Below are positions 47,502-57,514 of a stretch of 64,000 bases of DNA, in pieces. Origin of the DNA: Vibrio sp. 99-8-1 (GTDB lineage Bacteria > Pseudomonadota > Gammaproteobacteria > Enterobacterales > Vibrionaceae); NCBI RefSeq assembly GCF_013114595.1, contig NZ_VTXE01000001.1, forward strand, positions 1 through 64,000, in the 5' to 3' direction. The notes beneath the pieces were generated by a model. That model was not told the origin of the DNA, did not search any database, and worked only from the letters and a program-made list of their open reading frames with translations. The stretch's first letter is position 1, and each line of letters opens with the position of its first letter. The translations under genes were made by a program, and so were the position numbers.

Positions 47502-49679
47502 TTATTTTCCAGACCCAGCGCGAACTTCTGTTAAGCGTTTAGCAATGTAATTTACCTCTTCTCGAGCAAAAATATCCTCAAGATTTAATGATAACTTACG
47601 ACGCCAGTTTGGATATTCATCAACCGTTCCCGGAATGTTTACCGGTTTATCCATTTCTAACCAATCTTCTAGCTGAATACTCAACAAGGCCGAAGAGCCA
47701 GCGGCCAAATGAAGTTGTAACGCTTCACTTAAGTGCTTATCCATTGGCACTAATGTCGCGTCACGACCAACACCATCAGGTAAGAAGCCATGCCATTCAA
47801 CACTATTAAGGATCTCTTGCTTACATTTTAAACGGTCATCAAACAGTATTTGTAACTGCTCCTCGTCGGGATATAACCCTAGCTCCTGACCTGTTTTGAG
47901 ATCATCACAGTGCCAAAATCCACGTAACGTTGGCATGTCGTGGGTACAAAGTGCCGACATGGACTGTTCTGTATAATGATTCGGCGAGTAATAGCCGCCA
48001 TCTTCTGCTGTTTCAAAGAAGAAGACTTTATAAGAGTGAACCCCTGCATCCGCGAGAATATCAACAATTTCATCTGGCACTGTTCCAAGGTCTTCACCAA
48101 TCACACTGCACTGATAGCGATGAGATTCTAAAGCCAATATTGCCAGCATATCTTCAACGGGATAGTAGATATAAGCACCGTTTGTTGCACCTTCACCTTT
48201 CGGTATCCACCACAAACGAAGTAGGCCAAGAACATGGTCAATACGCAGTGCGCCACAATGCTTCATGTTTGCTCTTAGCAACTTAATATAAGCGTCATAG
48301 CCTGTTGCTTGAAGAACTTGTGGATTAAGAGGAGGAAGCCCCCAATTTTGTCCTAGAGGACCAAGAATATCCGGTGGCGCACCAATACTGGCGTCCATCA
48401 CCAAGTTACCATCGTCTGCCCAGGTCTCAGATCCTGAGTTAGCCACCCCGACCGCCAAGTCACGGTAAAGCCCTACTGCCATGCCTTTCTCTTCAGCCAA
48501 TGTCTGCGCTTCATTAATCTGACTGTCGGCAATCCATTGCAAATAAAGGTGCAATTGAACTTTATCTTCATTCTCTTTAATGAAAGTTTGAACGGCTGGA
48601 TTTTGGAAGTGCTGGTACTTCTCAGGGAATACAGGCCAACCCCAAATGCTTTGATCTTTTTCAAACAACGTACCATGCAGAGCATCGAATGCAGCTTGAT
48701 GTAATAGGCTCTCGCCACCTTGCTCAACAAAGCTCAAAAATGCTTTTGCTCTGTCGGTAGATTCATCCAAATGACGACTCTTAAATTCGTCAAATAACAG
48801 AGGTAACACACTCATTTTAAGTTCAGACACTTCAGAGTAGTTAACCCAATGGGTATCTCGAACTTTATGCAGACGCTGCTGGAACTCATTGCTGCCCACT
48901 TTACGCTGAGCATCAACACTTAACACAAACTCAGGAACAGAACTGACATCAATATAGAGAATATTTAACCAACGGCGAGACGACGGGCTATATGGACTCG
49001 CCCCTTCAGGGTTGGCTGGAAATAATGAATGAATTGGGTTTAAACCAACAAAATCCCCTCCTCGTGATGCTATTTCTGCGACCAATTGTTTAAGGTCACC
49101 AAAGTCACCAATACCCCAGTTATGCTGAGTTCTAAGAGTATAAAGTTGAACGCTTGGCCCCCACAGTTTTTTCTGCTGGGATAGTTTCTGCTGCTTGTAA
49201 CACGCATTTGGCGTCACTATCAGGGTCATTTCATACGGGGTTTTACGACGCTTGCGGGTAATAATAAGTTGATGGTATCCCCACTCCACGTTGGGCAGTT
49301 GAAACACTAAAGGGCCGCCTTCTGCACGCTCATCACGTACAATTTGCGATTGAAGATATCCTTCAAGGGTCTTACCCTGCTCAGTTTCTAAACGCCAGCT
49401 AAATTCACTCTCGCGAGCACTAACACCTAGATTCAACTTAATCTCTATGGGTTGCTCACTATCGCGTACAACTTGAACGGGATCCAAAACCTCTTTTTTA
49501 TGTTTCTTTTCTGCCGATTTAAGCAGATTTTCTTCACTTGAGGTATCGTAGCCAAGAGAAGCAAGTAAACGACGAATGGTTTCCTCTTCGACACTTGCTT
49601 CATCTCCCCACGCACTAATATAGTTTTTTGATATCTTAGCCATATCAGCGACTTGCATTAGAACTGACTGTTGTTTCAT
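47502..49679 (-). CDS. malQ: 4-alpha-glucanotransferase MalQ
   Basis: 725 aa (E. coli 694). The GH77 barrel has QLYTLRTQHNWGIGDFGDLK, GANPEGASPYSPSSRRW-like segments, GLYRDLAVGV, ALRIDHVLGLLRLWW (nucleophile Asp), VIGEDLGTVP (acid Glu) and THDMPTLRGFW. It disproportionates maltodextrins in the cytoplasm, providing longer chains for MalP. It follows malP by 185 bases containing two inverted repeats, in the same operon. Confidence 0.95.
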   Translation of the reverse strand: MKQQSVLMQVADMAKISKNYISAWGDEASVEEETIRRLLASLGYDTSSEENLLKSAEKKHKKEVLDPVQVVRDSEQPIEIKLNLGVSARESEFSWRLETEQGKTLEGYLQSQIVRDERAEGGPLVFQLPNVEWGYHQLIITRKRRKTPYEMTLIVTPNACYKQQKLSQQKKLWGPSVQLYTLRTQHNWGIGDFGDLKQLVAEIASRGGDFVGLNPIHSLFPANPEGASPYSPSSRRWLNILYIDVSSVPEFVLSVDAQRKVGSNEFQQRLHKVRDTHWVNYSEVSELKMSVLPLLFDEFKSRHLDESTDRAKAFLSFVEQGGESLLHQAAFDALHGTLFEKDQSIWGWPVFPEKYQHFQNPAVQTFIKENEDKVQLHLYLQWIADSQINEAQTLAEEKGMAVGLYRDLAVGVANSGSETWADDGNLVMDASIGAPPDILGPLGQNWGLPPLNPQVLQATGYDAYIKLLRANMKHCGALRIDHVLGLLRLWWIPKGEGATNGAYIYYPVEDMLAILALESHRYQCSVIGEDLGTVPDEIVDILADAGVHSYKVFFFETAEDGGYYSPNHYTEQSMSALCTHDMPTLRGFWHCDDLKTGQELGLYPDEEQLQILFDDRLKCKQEILNSVEWHGFLPDGVGRDATLVPMDKHLSEALQLHLAAGSSALLSIQLEDWLEMDKPVNIPGTVDEYPNWRRKLSLNLEDIFAREEVNYIAKRLTEVRAGSGK

Positions 49680-49686
49680 TTTTCTC

Positions 49687-49791
49687 TCCGAAGGCGTTTA
49701 TACGCCTTCCTTTTAGTAGGGCATTCTTGTCAAAATCTTAGGTAACTTACCGGATCCAATAATGCTCTTTGGTAAAACCACTATTGGATCC
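49687..49791 (-). repeat. inverted repeats between malP and malQ
   Basis: GAAGGCGT/ACGCCTTC near 49691-49710 and a perfect GGATCCAATA/TATTGGATCC (49752-49761, 49782-49791). They are likely intercistronic mRNA stem-loops. Confidence 0.7.
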
Positions 49792-49864
49792 AGTAGAGCC
49801 GGGAAACTGCACTCGCTAAATTATGCTTGCGAAAACAGCGCTCCCAGCTCAAACAGGCAAATAA

Positions 49865-52318
49865 CTAGCGTTTTACGGCTTGTAATTTCCAGATGTTATT
49901 TACGTAATCACGTATTGAACGGTCAGAGCTAAACTTACCTACCAGCGCCGTATTTAGAATCGCCTTACGAGCCCAACCTTGCGGCTCACGGTACTGTTGA
50001 TCCATCGCTTCGTGCGCTTTCACGTAAGAGGCAAAGTCAGCAAGACACAAATACGGATCACCACCGTCCAACAGGCTGTCATAAACTGCGCGCAGTTTAC
50101 CCGGCTCTCCTGGTGTAAATTCATCACCTAACAGAAGATCCATTGACGCTTTTAGCAGGTGGTCAGCATTGTAATAATCAAATGGGTTGTAGCCTCGAGC
50201 ACGCAACGCCTCAACACCATCAACTTCTAGACCGAAGATATAGATGTTTTCATCACCCACTTCTTCACGTATCTCTACGTTTGCGCCATCCATAGTACCA
50301 ATGGTTAGTGCACCATTAAGCGCCATTTTCATGTTACCTGTACCCGAAGCTTCTTTACCTGCGGTAGAGATTTGCTCAGACACATCTGCAGCCGGAATAA
50401 TGATTTCCGCCATGCTGACACGATAATCAGGAATAAAGACCACTTTCAGTTTGTGGTTCACACGGTTGTCACTGTTGATTTTCTCTGCCACTTTGTTGGT
50501 GGCATAAATGATCTCTTTGGCTAGATGATAGCCCGGTGCGGCTTTCGCGGCGAAGAACACCACACGTGGCGCCATATCAAACGAAGGATCATTTAATAGA
50601 CGATGATACAGGGACAATATGTGCAACAGGTTCAAATGTTGACGTTTATATTCGTGAAGACGTTTGATCTGCACATCAAAAATCGCATCGGTATTTAATT
50701 CAATACCCATGTTCTCTTGTACCCAATCGGCTAGACGCTCTTTATTGGCTTTTTTAACCGCCATATAGTCATCTTGGAAGGCTTTATCGTCCGCAAATTC
50801 GGCTATTTTTGTTAGCATATCCAAGTCGGCTGGCCATTTATCTCCAATCTTCTCGCTAATAAGAGCTGACAACTTAGGATTACAGAACTTCAACCAACGG
50901 CGAGGTGTTACCCCGTTAGTCACGTTTTGCAGTCGATTTGGGTAAAGTTCGTGGAACTCTGGGAATAAGTCACGTTTAACCAACTCAGAGTGAAGTGCCG
51001 CTACACCATTTACCGCATAAGAACCAACAACACAAAGGTTGGCCATACGTACCATACGGTGGAAGCCTTCTTGAATAATAGATAATTTGCGTTGCTTCTC
51101 AACATCACCCGGCCATTTAGCACGCACTTCTTGCATAAACAGATGGTTGATATGATAAATGATTTCCATATGACGAGGCAGCAAGCGCTGAATTAACGAC
51201 TCGCTCCATGTTTCTAATGCTTCCGGCAACAAGGTATGGTTAGTATAGGCAAATGTTTTAGAACACAGTGCCCATGCATCATCCCAAGCCCACTCATACT
51301 CATCCACCAAAATACGCATTAATTCCGGAATAGCGATAGTTGGGTGTGTATCATTTAGCTGGATGGTTTCATATTTCGCTAAGTCTTCTAACTTGTGACC
51401 AGCTTTAAGGTGGCGACGCAAGATATCAGCAATAGATGCCGCACTATGGAAGTATTGTTGCATTAAGCGAAGAGTTTTACCCTTCTCGTGGTTATCATTT
51501 GGATAAAGTACTTTGGTAATGTTACCCGCATCAATCAATGAGTGCTGAGCTTCAAAGTAGTCACCATTGTTAAAGCTTTCTAAAGAAAAAGGTGCAATGG
51601 CCTGACATTCCCATAAACGCAATGGGTAAACGGTATTGCTTTCGTAACCCACAATAGGAAGATCCCACGGCATCGCTTTTACTTGCATACCCGGAACCCA
51701 ACGACGCTTCTCTTTTCCATTTTCATTAATCACTTCTACGTGACCATAAAAACCGATTTCTTGAGCAATATTTGGCCGTGCAACTTCCCAAGGGTAACCT
51801 TCAACACCACGCCATGCATCAGGCGCTTCCTGTTGATGACACTGATCAAATGACTGTTTGAACAGACCATACTCGTAGTGAAGACCATAACCAACCGTTG
51901 GAAACTCTTGAGCAGCACATGAGTCCATAAAGCAAGCAGCCAAACGACCAAGACCACCATTGCCCAGTGATGGGTCACGTTCTTCTTCTAACAGGTCAGT
52001 TAGACTCTGTCCCAGCTCTTTCATGGCTGCGTCTATTTGCGAATAAAGCCCCATGCTGATCAAGTTGTTACCCGTAAGGCGGCCAATCAAGAACTCTAAT
52101 GAAAGGTAGTTAACACTTTTCGCATTTTGAATCGCTTTATCATTTTCTGTTTCTAGCAAATCAAAGGTTGTCATCTCCGCTAGAGCGCGACCCATTGCTA
52201 AATACCAGTCACGTGGCTGTGCATTTTCAACCTTCGTTGCGTAAGTTGCGGTTAAATGCATTTTTACATCGGCTTGGAACTGCGCTTTATCAAACTTTTT
52301 TTGTTGCGTCGGTTTCAT
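49865..52318 (-). CDS. malP: maltodextrin/glycogen phosphorylase MalP
   Basis: 817 aa, the usual length for the family. Visible are YLSLEFLIGR, GNGGLGRLAACFMDS, GYGLHYEYGLF, the glucan loop VTNGVTPRRWL, KRLHEYKRQHLN, and the PLP-lysine site EASGTGNMKMALNGAL-type segment with the Lys in TGNMK. It releases glucose 1-phosphate from maltodextrins. It is the first gene of malPQ, with MalT boxes upstream, so MalP is preferred over a glycogen-specific GlgP. Confidence 0.95.
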   Translation of the reverse strand: MKPTQQKKFDKAQFQADVKMHLTATYATKVENAQPRDWYLAMGRALAEMTTFDLLETENDKAIQNAKSVNYLSLEFLIGRLTGNNLISMGLYSQIDAAMKELGQSLTDLLEEERDPSLGNGGLGRLAACFMDSCAAQEFPTVGYGLHYEYGLFKQSFDQCHQQEAPDAWRGVEGYPWEVARPNIAQEIGFYGHVEVINENGKEKRRWVPGMQVKAMPWDLPIVGYESNTVYPLRLWECQAIAPFSLESFNNGDYFEAQHSLIDAGNITKVLYPNDNHEKGKTLRLMQQYFHSAASIADILRRHLKAGHKLEDLAKYETIQLNDTHPTIAIPELMRILVDEYEWAWDDAWALCSKTFAYTNHTLLPEALETWSESLIQRLLPRHMEIIYHINHLFMQEVRAKWPGDVEKQRKLSIIQEGFHRMVRMANLCVVGSYAVNGVAALHSELVKRDLFPEFHELYPNRLQNVTNGVTPRRWLKFCNPKLSALISEKIGDKWPADLDMLTKIAEFADDKAFQDDYMAVKKANKERLADWVQENMGIELNTDAIFDVQIKRLHEYKRQHLNLLHILSLYHRLLNDPSFDMAPRVVFFAAKAAPGYHLAKEIIYATNKVAEKINSDNRVNHKLKVVFIPDYRVSMAEIIIPAADVSEQISTAGKEASGTGNMKMALNGALTIGTMDGANVEIREEVGDENIYIFGLEVDGVEALRARGYNPFDYYNADHLLKASMDLLLGDEFTPGEPGKLRAVYDSLLDGGDPYLCLADFASYVKAHEAMDQQYREPQGWARKAILNTALVGKFSSDRSIRDYVNNIWKLQAVKR

Positions 52319-52869
52319 AGTGACATCTCATAATTGTTTCAATTTATCTATGGCATATCCTGCATCTTGATAGTCAACAGAACATCCTCCTAACTTAAAG
52401 AGTGGAGAGGAGGAGTAGCTAGGGCGTAGACCCTACTCTTCTACACACTTAGCGATCTAAGTCACACTAACTGCTGCTAGCGTTAAAAATATAGCGACTC
52501 AGGTCACGTATAACTTTCGATTACCTCCTCCATTACTCATTGGCTATAAATTACTCAGTCAGAAACATTGATTGAAAATAGTAGTTTCATCACACTAATG
52601 CCTGAATTTATCCCGTTAAGCCATGGCTAGCTTCACCACTAGTGGTAGTAATAGAATCCCATTTCATAAATACTAATATGTACGGGTAGCCGCCGTTTTT
52701 CCATCTAGCAAACTATACTTATGAGATGTTTATCACAATTTCGGGGCGTAGAACCTCATAATTATGCGGCAGATCATACATATCGCAGATAAGCCGTTTT
52801 ATGTTGATATCACCTTATCGTAGGATAAAAACAGTTTATGAATAACCTAAATCAAATAGTGCGATAACT
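52319..52869. promoter_or_regulatory. malP/malT divergent control region
   Basis: 551 bases. MalT-type boxes on the plus strand are GAGGAGTAGC (52410-52419) and AGGGCGTAGA (52421-52430), starting 11 bases apart, and GGGGCGTAGA (52743-52752). A minus-strand GGAGGAGGTA lies near 52521-52531. CRP-like sites are AGCGATCTAAGTCACA (52451-52466) and TGAGATGTTTATCACA (52722-52737). The CRP site before malT agrees with CRP control of malT in enterics. Confidence 0.7.
52722..52752 (+). promoter_or_regulatory. CRP site and MalT-type box before malT
   Basis: TGAGATGTTTATCACA matches 9 of 10 CRP consensus positions. GGGGCGTAGA begins 5 bases later; the identical 10-mer is found upstream of malE (33771-33780, other strand). 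Confidence 0.6.
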
Positions 52870-55578
52870 ATGTGGATACCCTCAAAACTCACTCGGCCCG
52901 GCCGGTTACATAACGCCATCGTTAGACCTCGCGTGTTAGACTTATTACAGCAAGCACCGTGTTATAAGCTGATCCTTTTCCGCTCTCCGGCGGGCTATGG
53001 TAAAACCACCATGGCGGCACAATGGCTCTCTGACAAAAATAGCGTCGGCTGGTATAGCCTTGATGACAGTGACAATGATACGTTTCGATTTGTTAACTAT
53101 TTTATTCAGGCCATCAATCGCGCCACAGGGGATCAATGTCCGAACTCACAAACACTGGCTGAGCGCCGGCAGTTTTCCTCGTTACAGACGTTATTTGCAG
53201 AAGTATTCTCTGAGCTATCAGAGTTTTTTAATGAAAGTTATGTGGTGCTTGATGACTACCATCTGATTCAGAATGAAGAAATTCATGAGGCGATGCGTTT
53301 TTTCCTCAAGCATATGCCAGACAACATTACGTTAGTCGTAACCAGCCGCGCTAACCCACCACTAGGCACCGCGAACTTACGAGTACGCGACTTAATGATT
53401 GAAATTGGCAATGATTTATTGGCGTTTGATACCGAAGAGACTACCCGTTTTTTCAATCAACGGGTTTCCGAAGGCATTGATGACACCACCGCAGATAGCT
53501 TACGCAACTATGTAGAGGGTTGGCCGTCAGCGTTACAACTTATTGCCTTGCAAGCTCAACATCAAAAACGCACTTTAGCTCAATCTGTCCAGTCAGTATC
53601 TCAGTTTAATCACGCTCATTTATGGGATTATTTGGTTGAAGAGGTGTTTGATCTTCTCGATTCCGAAACTCGACATTTTTTAATGCAGTGTTCGGTACTG
53701 GAAACCTTTAACGATAAGCTCGTCAGCGAGCTCACGGAAAGAGAAGACGCCTTAGGTATGATTGAGTCTCTTAATCGCTTTGGCCTGTTTATCTACCGTC
53801 TTGAAGGTGAGCAAAACTGGTATCGATTCCACCACTTATTTGGTGAGTTTCTCACTCACGAAAGGCAGTCACGCATCCCTCAAGAAGAGAGGTCTCTTCA
53901 CCGCAGCGCTGCGCAAGCATGGTTAAACATTGGCATTCCGCATCAGGCACTTTCCCATGCTCAAAAATCCCATGACGGTGAACTGGTGGCGCAAATTTTA
54001 ATTGAGCACGGTTGGCGCATGTTTAATCTCGGTGAGCTAGCCATTATGGAAGATGCCATCACTCAATTAAGCGATGATCAGCTCTATTCCGAAATGAAAC
54101 TGCCATTACTAAGGGCGTGGCTGGCTCAAAGTCAGCACAGTTATGACCGAGTTGAAGGTATGTTGGTTGAATCTGAGCGACAGATGGCCCAGCGAAATAT
54201 CGAGCTCACCACCAGCGATAAAGGTCAGATTAATGCTCTTAGAGCACAAGTAGCCATCAACAGAAATGATCCTGAAAAGGCGTTAGAACTGGCTGAGCTA
54301 GCGCTAAGTCAGCTCGATACCACCATCTATCGCAGCCGAATTGTCGCGACATCAATTGTCGGTGAAGTGAATCACGTTAATGGCGAATTGGATCGCGCCC
54401 TTTCTCTTATGCAACAAACAGAGAAGCTCGCTCGCCAATATCAGCTTTATCATCAAGCTCTTTGGGCACTGCTACAACAGAGTGAGATCTTAATTGCTCA
54501 AGGGTTTGTGCAGGCGGCTTATGAGCTGCAAGACAACGCATTTAAATTGATTGAAGAGCAAAAACTGCAGCAATTACCGCTGCATGAGTTCCTGCTTCGA
54601 TTACGCTCTCAAGTGCTGTGGTGCTGGAATCGACTAGATGAAGCCGAAGAGTGTGCCTATAAAGGGATGCAGGTATTGGGCAACCATGATCCAAGCAAGC
54701 ATCTTCACTGTTATTCACTGCTCGCGAGAATCGCCATTAGCAGAGGTGAAATAGATAAAGCAACACGGTTTATAGAACAGATTGAACATCTATTGCAGCA
54801 ATCTAGCTACCATTTAGATTGGAAGGCCAATGCCTCGCTTTCGTTGTTGTTGTACTGGCAAGCGAAAGGGGATACGACATCGGTTAAGCAATGGCTCGAG
54901 AGTGCTGACCGCCCAACAGATGCCAAAAACCACTTTTACCAACTTCAGTGGCGCAATATCGCCCGAGCTCAAATTTTTGTCGGTCAATTTGAAGAAGCCC
55001 AAGAACATTTAGATGCCTTGCAACAACATGCCGAACAGGCGAATTTGGTGACGGATATCAACCGCAACCTAATTGTTGAAGCCATTCTTTATGTTCGACA
55101 AAATAATGAAGAAAAAGCGGTAGAAAAGCTTAAACATGCCCTTAGCTTAACTAACCAAACTGGCATGGTGGGTAATTTCTTAATTGATGGTAATACCATT
55201 GACGAGCTGCTGCAAAAGCTCAGTAGCCATGCCTCGTTAGGTGACCTTGAAAAGCATCGAGCTCAGCAACTAATTAAGGATATTTCTAGCAAACAGCGCA
55301 GCCGTTCTGTTCACTTTGACGAAGATTTTGTCGACAAGCTTATCAATCACCCTAACATTCCAGAGTTGGTAAGAACCAGTCCACTGACGCAAAGAGAGTG
55401 GCAGGTACTGGGCTTAATTTATTCAGGGTTTAGTAACGAACAGATTGCGCAAGAGCTGGATGTTGCTGCTACTACCATCAAAACTCACATTCGTAACCTG
55501 TATCAAAAACTCAACATTGCCAATCGTAAAGAAGCCATTGAAACTGCCGAGAATTTGCTTAGCTTAATGGGGTATTGA
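52870..55578 (+). CDS. malT: maltose regulon activator MalT
   Basis: 902 aa (E. coli 901). The N-terminus [23 protein letters not shown] leads to an NB-ARC-type ATPase with Walker [15 protein letters not shown] (about 38-52) and Walker [13 protein letters not shown]-like repeats follow, and the C-terminal LuxR HTH (about 835-900) reads [23 protein letters not shown] and maltotriose activate it, and it binds direct-repeat boxes such as those upstream of malE and malP. It is divergent from malP, and the qrr terminator lies 20 bases beyond its stop. Confidence 0.97.
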   Translation: MWIPSKLTRPGRLHNAIVRPRVLDLLQQAPCYKLILFRSPAGYGKTTMAAQWLSDKNSVGWYSLDDSDNDTFRFVNYFIQAINRATGDQCPNSQTLAERRQFSSLQTLFAEVFSELSEFFNESYVVLDDYHLIQNEEIHEAMRFFLKHMPDNITLVVTSRANPPLGTANLRVRDLMIEIGNDLLAFDTEETTRFFNQRVSEGIDDTTADSLRNYVEGWPSALQLIALQAQHQKRTLAQSVQSVSQFNHAHLWDYLVEEVFDLLDSETRHFLMQCSVLETFNDKLVSELTEREDALGMIESLNRFGLFIYRLEGEQNWYRFHHLFGEFLTHERQSRIPQEERSLHRSAAQAWLNIGIPHQALSHAQKSHDGELVAQILIEHGWRMFNLGELAIMEDAITQLSDDQLYSEMKLPLLRAWLAQSQHSYDRVEGMLVESERQMAQRNIELTTSDKGQINALRAQVAINRNDPEKALELAELALSQLDTTIYRSRIVATSIVGEVNHVNGELDRALSLMQQTEKLARQYQLYHQALWALLQQSEILIAQGFVQAAYELQDNAFKLIEEQKLQQLPLHEFLLRLRSQVLWCWNRLDEAEECAYKGMQVLGNHDPSKHLHCYSLLARIAISRGEIDKATRFIEQIEHLLQQSSYHLDWKANASLSLLLYWQAKGDTTSVKQWLESADRPTDAKNHFYQLQWRNIARAQIFVGQFEEAQEHLDALQQHAEQANLVTDINRNLIVEAILYVRQNNEEKAVEKLKHALSLTNQTGMVGNFLIDGNTIDELLQKLSSHASLGDLEKHRAQQLIKDISSKQRSRSVHFDEDFVDKLINHPNIPELVRTSPLTQREWQVLGLIYSGFSNEQIAQELDVAATTIKTHIRNLYQKLNIANRKEAIETAENLLSLMGY

Positions 55579-55596
55579 TTTAGTTAAGGTACAGAT

Positions 55597-55706
55597 AAAA
55601 AAAGAGCCAATCGCAATGCTTGCAATTGGCTTATAGATAGTGTGAACAATTTTCGTTCACTAACAACGTCAGTTGGCTAGGTGACCCTCGGCTTTAAGAA
55701 GGGTCA
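55597..55706 (-). ncRNA. qrr: Qrr quorum-regulatory small RNA
   Basis: Transcribed leftward, about 110 nt. It begins TGACCC at 55706, folds GACCC...GGGTC, and continues with the conserved Qrr core CTAGCCAACTGACGTTGTTA. It then has a GTGAAC/GTTCAC stem and ends with AGCCAAT-loop-ATTGGCT and seven T (55603-55597). The sigma-54 promoter spacing predicts exactly 55706 as +1. Qrr RNAs act with Hfq on luxR/hapR, aphA and other targets. Which Qrr paralogue it is cannot be said. Confidence 0.95.
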
Positions 55707-55717
55707 GTAGTATTAAA

Positions 55718-55733
55718 GCATATTACATGCCAA
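55718..55733 (-). promoter_or_regulatory. sigma-54 promoter of qrr
   Basis: On the minus strand TTGGCATGTAATATGC carries GG (55731-55730) and GC (55719-55718) with 10 bases between, the -24/-12 pattern. Counting 12 bases on gives +1 at 55706, the T of TGACCC. Confidence 0.9.
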
Positions 55734-55818
55734 CTTTCAAAACTTAGAATAAACGCCGTTTTACGGCATTTAATTATCCAACATATGAATATTTCGCTCA
55801 CCTTCTCGCATAATGCAA

Positions 55819-55831
55819 TTGCAAAATGCAA
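55819..55831. promoter_or_regulatory. LuxO binding site
   Basis: TTGCA-AAA-TGCAA is an exact LuxO-type palindrome, centred about 119 bases upstream of the qrr start. Further partial TGCAA elements lie at 55814-55818 and 55838-55842. Confidence 0.85.
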
Positions 55832-55977
55832 ATCAAGTGCAATTTGCTATGACATTACTTGCACAAAAATAGAATGAATAACCTAAACCCTACAATATCG
55901 AATAACTCACGGCAGCTATATATATTAAACTCAGATTTTGTATAATTCGATCATCCTAGTTAGTTGAATAGAAACAG

Positions 55978-56901
55978 ATGAAATATTTGGTCACTTTTTT
56001 CAAAGGTATGGCAATGGGGGCGGCAGATGTTGTCCCAGGTGTATCAGGCGGAACCATTGCGTTTATTACTGGTATTTACGATACCTTGTTAGAGAGCATT
56101 CGCAGAGTAAACCCTTCATTAATCGGTATTGTTAAAAATGAGGGTGTAAAACACGCTTTTGACCATATAAATGGACGCTTTTTGATCTGCTTATTTGGCG
56201 GCATCATCACCAGTATTTTAACCTTAGCGAAGCTGATTTCTTGGCTGTTGGTTACTTACCCTATTCCATTATGGTCATTTTTCTTCGGGTTAATTGTTGT
56301 CTCTGTTTGGCATATCATTAAGCAAGTTGATAGAAAAGATTTAGTTAGGGGCGTCTTCGTTATAGTAGGGATTGCATTCGCCTACTCCATCACGGTGCTT
56401 AAACCTCTGCAGATGGACCCTACCAGTATCAACATTGTTGTCGCTGGGGCAGTCGCTATCTGTGCCATGATTCTACCCGGCATATCTGGCAGCTTTATTC
56501 TATTACTGCTTGGAATGTACACACCGATACTTGCCGCAGCAAAGTCGCTACAAATAGAGGTATTGTTACTGTTTGTTACTGGCTGCGTTACTGGGCTGCT
56601 TACTTTCTCTCACTTACTTTCGTGGTTACTAAAACGTCATAGAGACTCAACATTGATGTTTCTGACAGGACTAATGATTGGAACATTACCCAAAATATGG
56701 CCTTGGAAAGAGACCATCAGTTGGCGTACAAACTCTAGCGGTGAACAAGTACCTTTAATACAACAGAACCTCTCACCCTTTGAGTTTGAGTCCATAACCT
56801 CTCAACCAAGTCAGCTTTTACTCGCCATTGGGTTGATGATCATTGGTGTTGGCATTGTGTTGTTACTGGAGAAATTTGCCGACAAAGGTAATAGTCACTA
56901 A
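55978..56901 (+). CDS. DUF368 membrane protein, undecaprenyl-phosphate translocase family
   Basis: 307 aa, about eight membrane helices. The N-terminal GMAMGAADVVPGVSGGTIAF and the inner ICAMILPGISGSFILLLLGMY are the DUF368 signatures. A V. cholerae DUF368 protein was shown to return undecaprenyl phosphate across the inner membrane for cell-wall reuse (PopT). It starts 272 bases from the qrr start in the opposite direction, sharing the region with the LuxO site. No terminator is seen after it. Confidence 0.87.
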   Translation: MKYLVTFFKGMAMGAADVVPGVSGGTIAFITGIYDTLLESIRRVNPSLIGIVKNEGVKHAFDHINGRFLICLFGGIITSILTLAKLISWLLVTYPIPLWSFFFGLIVVSVWHIIKQVDRKDLVRGVFVIVGIAFAYSITVLKPLQMDPTSINIVVAGAVAICAMILPGISGSFILLLLGMYTPILAAAKSLQIEVLLLFVTGCVTGLLTFSHLLSWLLKRHRDSTLMFLTGLMIGTLPKIWPWKETISWRTNSSGEQVPLIQQNLSPFEFESITSQPSQLLLAIGLMIIGVGIVLLLEKFADKGNSH

Positions 56902-57088
56902 GAACATATCCTGTGATGGCTCTTGTTACGAATAGAGCCGTCACACAATAGTGCATTAACCGCTCTTAAATAAGTCTCGCTCTTATTACTATTTTTTAAT
57001 TGTAAAATTTTACAGTCGTAGATCCAAATCACATCCTCACTTCTTAATCATGTTAATCTGTTAACTTATTGATAACCTCTTGCTCACT

Positions 57089-57514
57089 ATGAAACTATTA
57101 AAAATACTCGCGCTCTGCTGCGCCGTTTTACTCGGTTTTTTTGTACAAGATATGCTGAAACCTAGCTCCACTTCAGACAGCGCGATGAATGTAAAAGACT
57201 ACTGTTTTTTATCAACCACAGCATGTAAACAGCAGCATGTAACCATGACTCTTGAACATGATACCGCGAAACCTTTGGTAGAAAGCCAGCTAACCGTAGA
57301 TTGGCCTAATGCCAGTAAAGAGACCTTGTTACTTGAAGTTGAAGGGTTAGAAATGGATATGGGCATTAGTAAGTTTTTACTAAACAAGCAACCCAATGGC
57401 ACATATTCAGCCGCTATAATGCTGCCTGTTTGTACGCAAGATAGTATGACATGGTTAGGCCGCTTAACCGATGGAACAACAACAGTACACCCAGCAATTA
57501 GGATGGAAAGATGA
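57089..57514 (+). CDS. membrane-anchored protein heading a copper/sco operon
   Basis: 141 aa from ATG 57089; an in-frame TTG lies at 57080. One N-terminal helix (about 2-22) is followed by a periplasmic domain with CFLSTTACKQQHV, a likely metal- or disulphide-forming Cys pair, and a later Met-rich EMDMGISKF and VCTQDSM. It ends in a 4-base ATGA overlap with sco. I do not recognise a named family. The position suggests a role with Sco and PCuAC in copper delivery to cytochrome oxidase. Confidence 0.7.
   Translation: MKLLKILALCCAVLLGFFVQDMLKPSSTSDSAMNVKDYCFLSTTACKQQHVTMTLEHDTAKPLVESQLTVDWPNASKETLLLEVEGLEMDMGISKFLLNKQPNGTYSAAIMLPVCTQDSMTWLGRLTDGTTTVHPAIRMER

Noticed and set aside
55600..55635. 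terminator of malT
   Set aside because: The hairpin lies just after malT, but the T run is on the minus strand, so it belongs to the qrr transcript.
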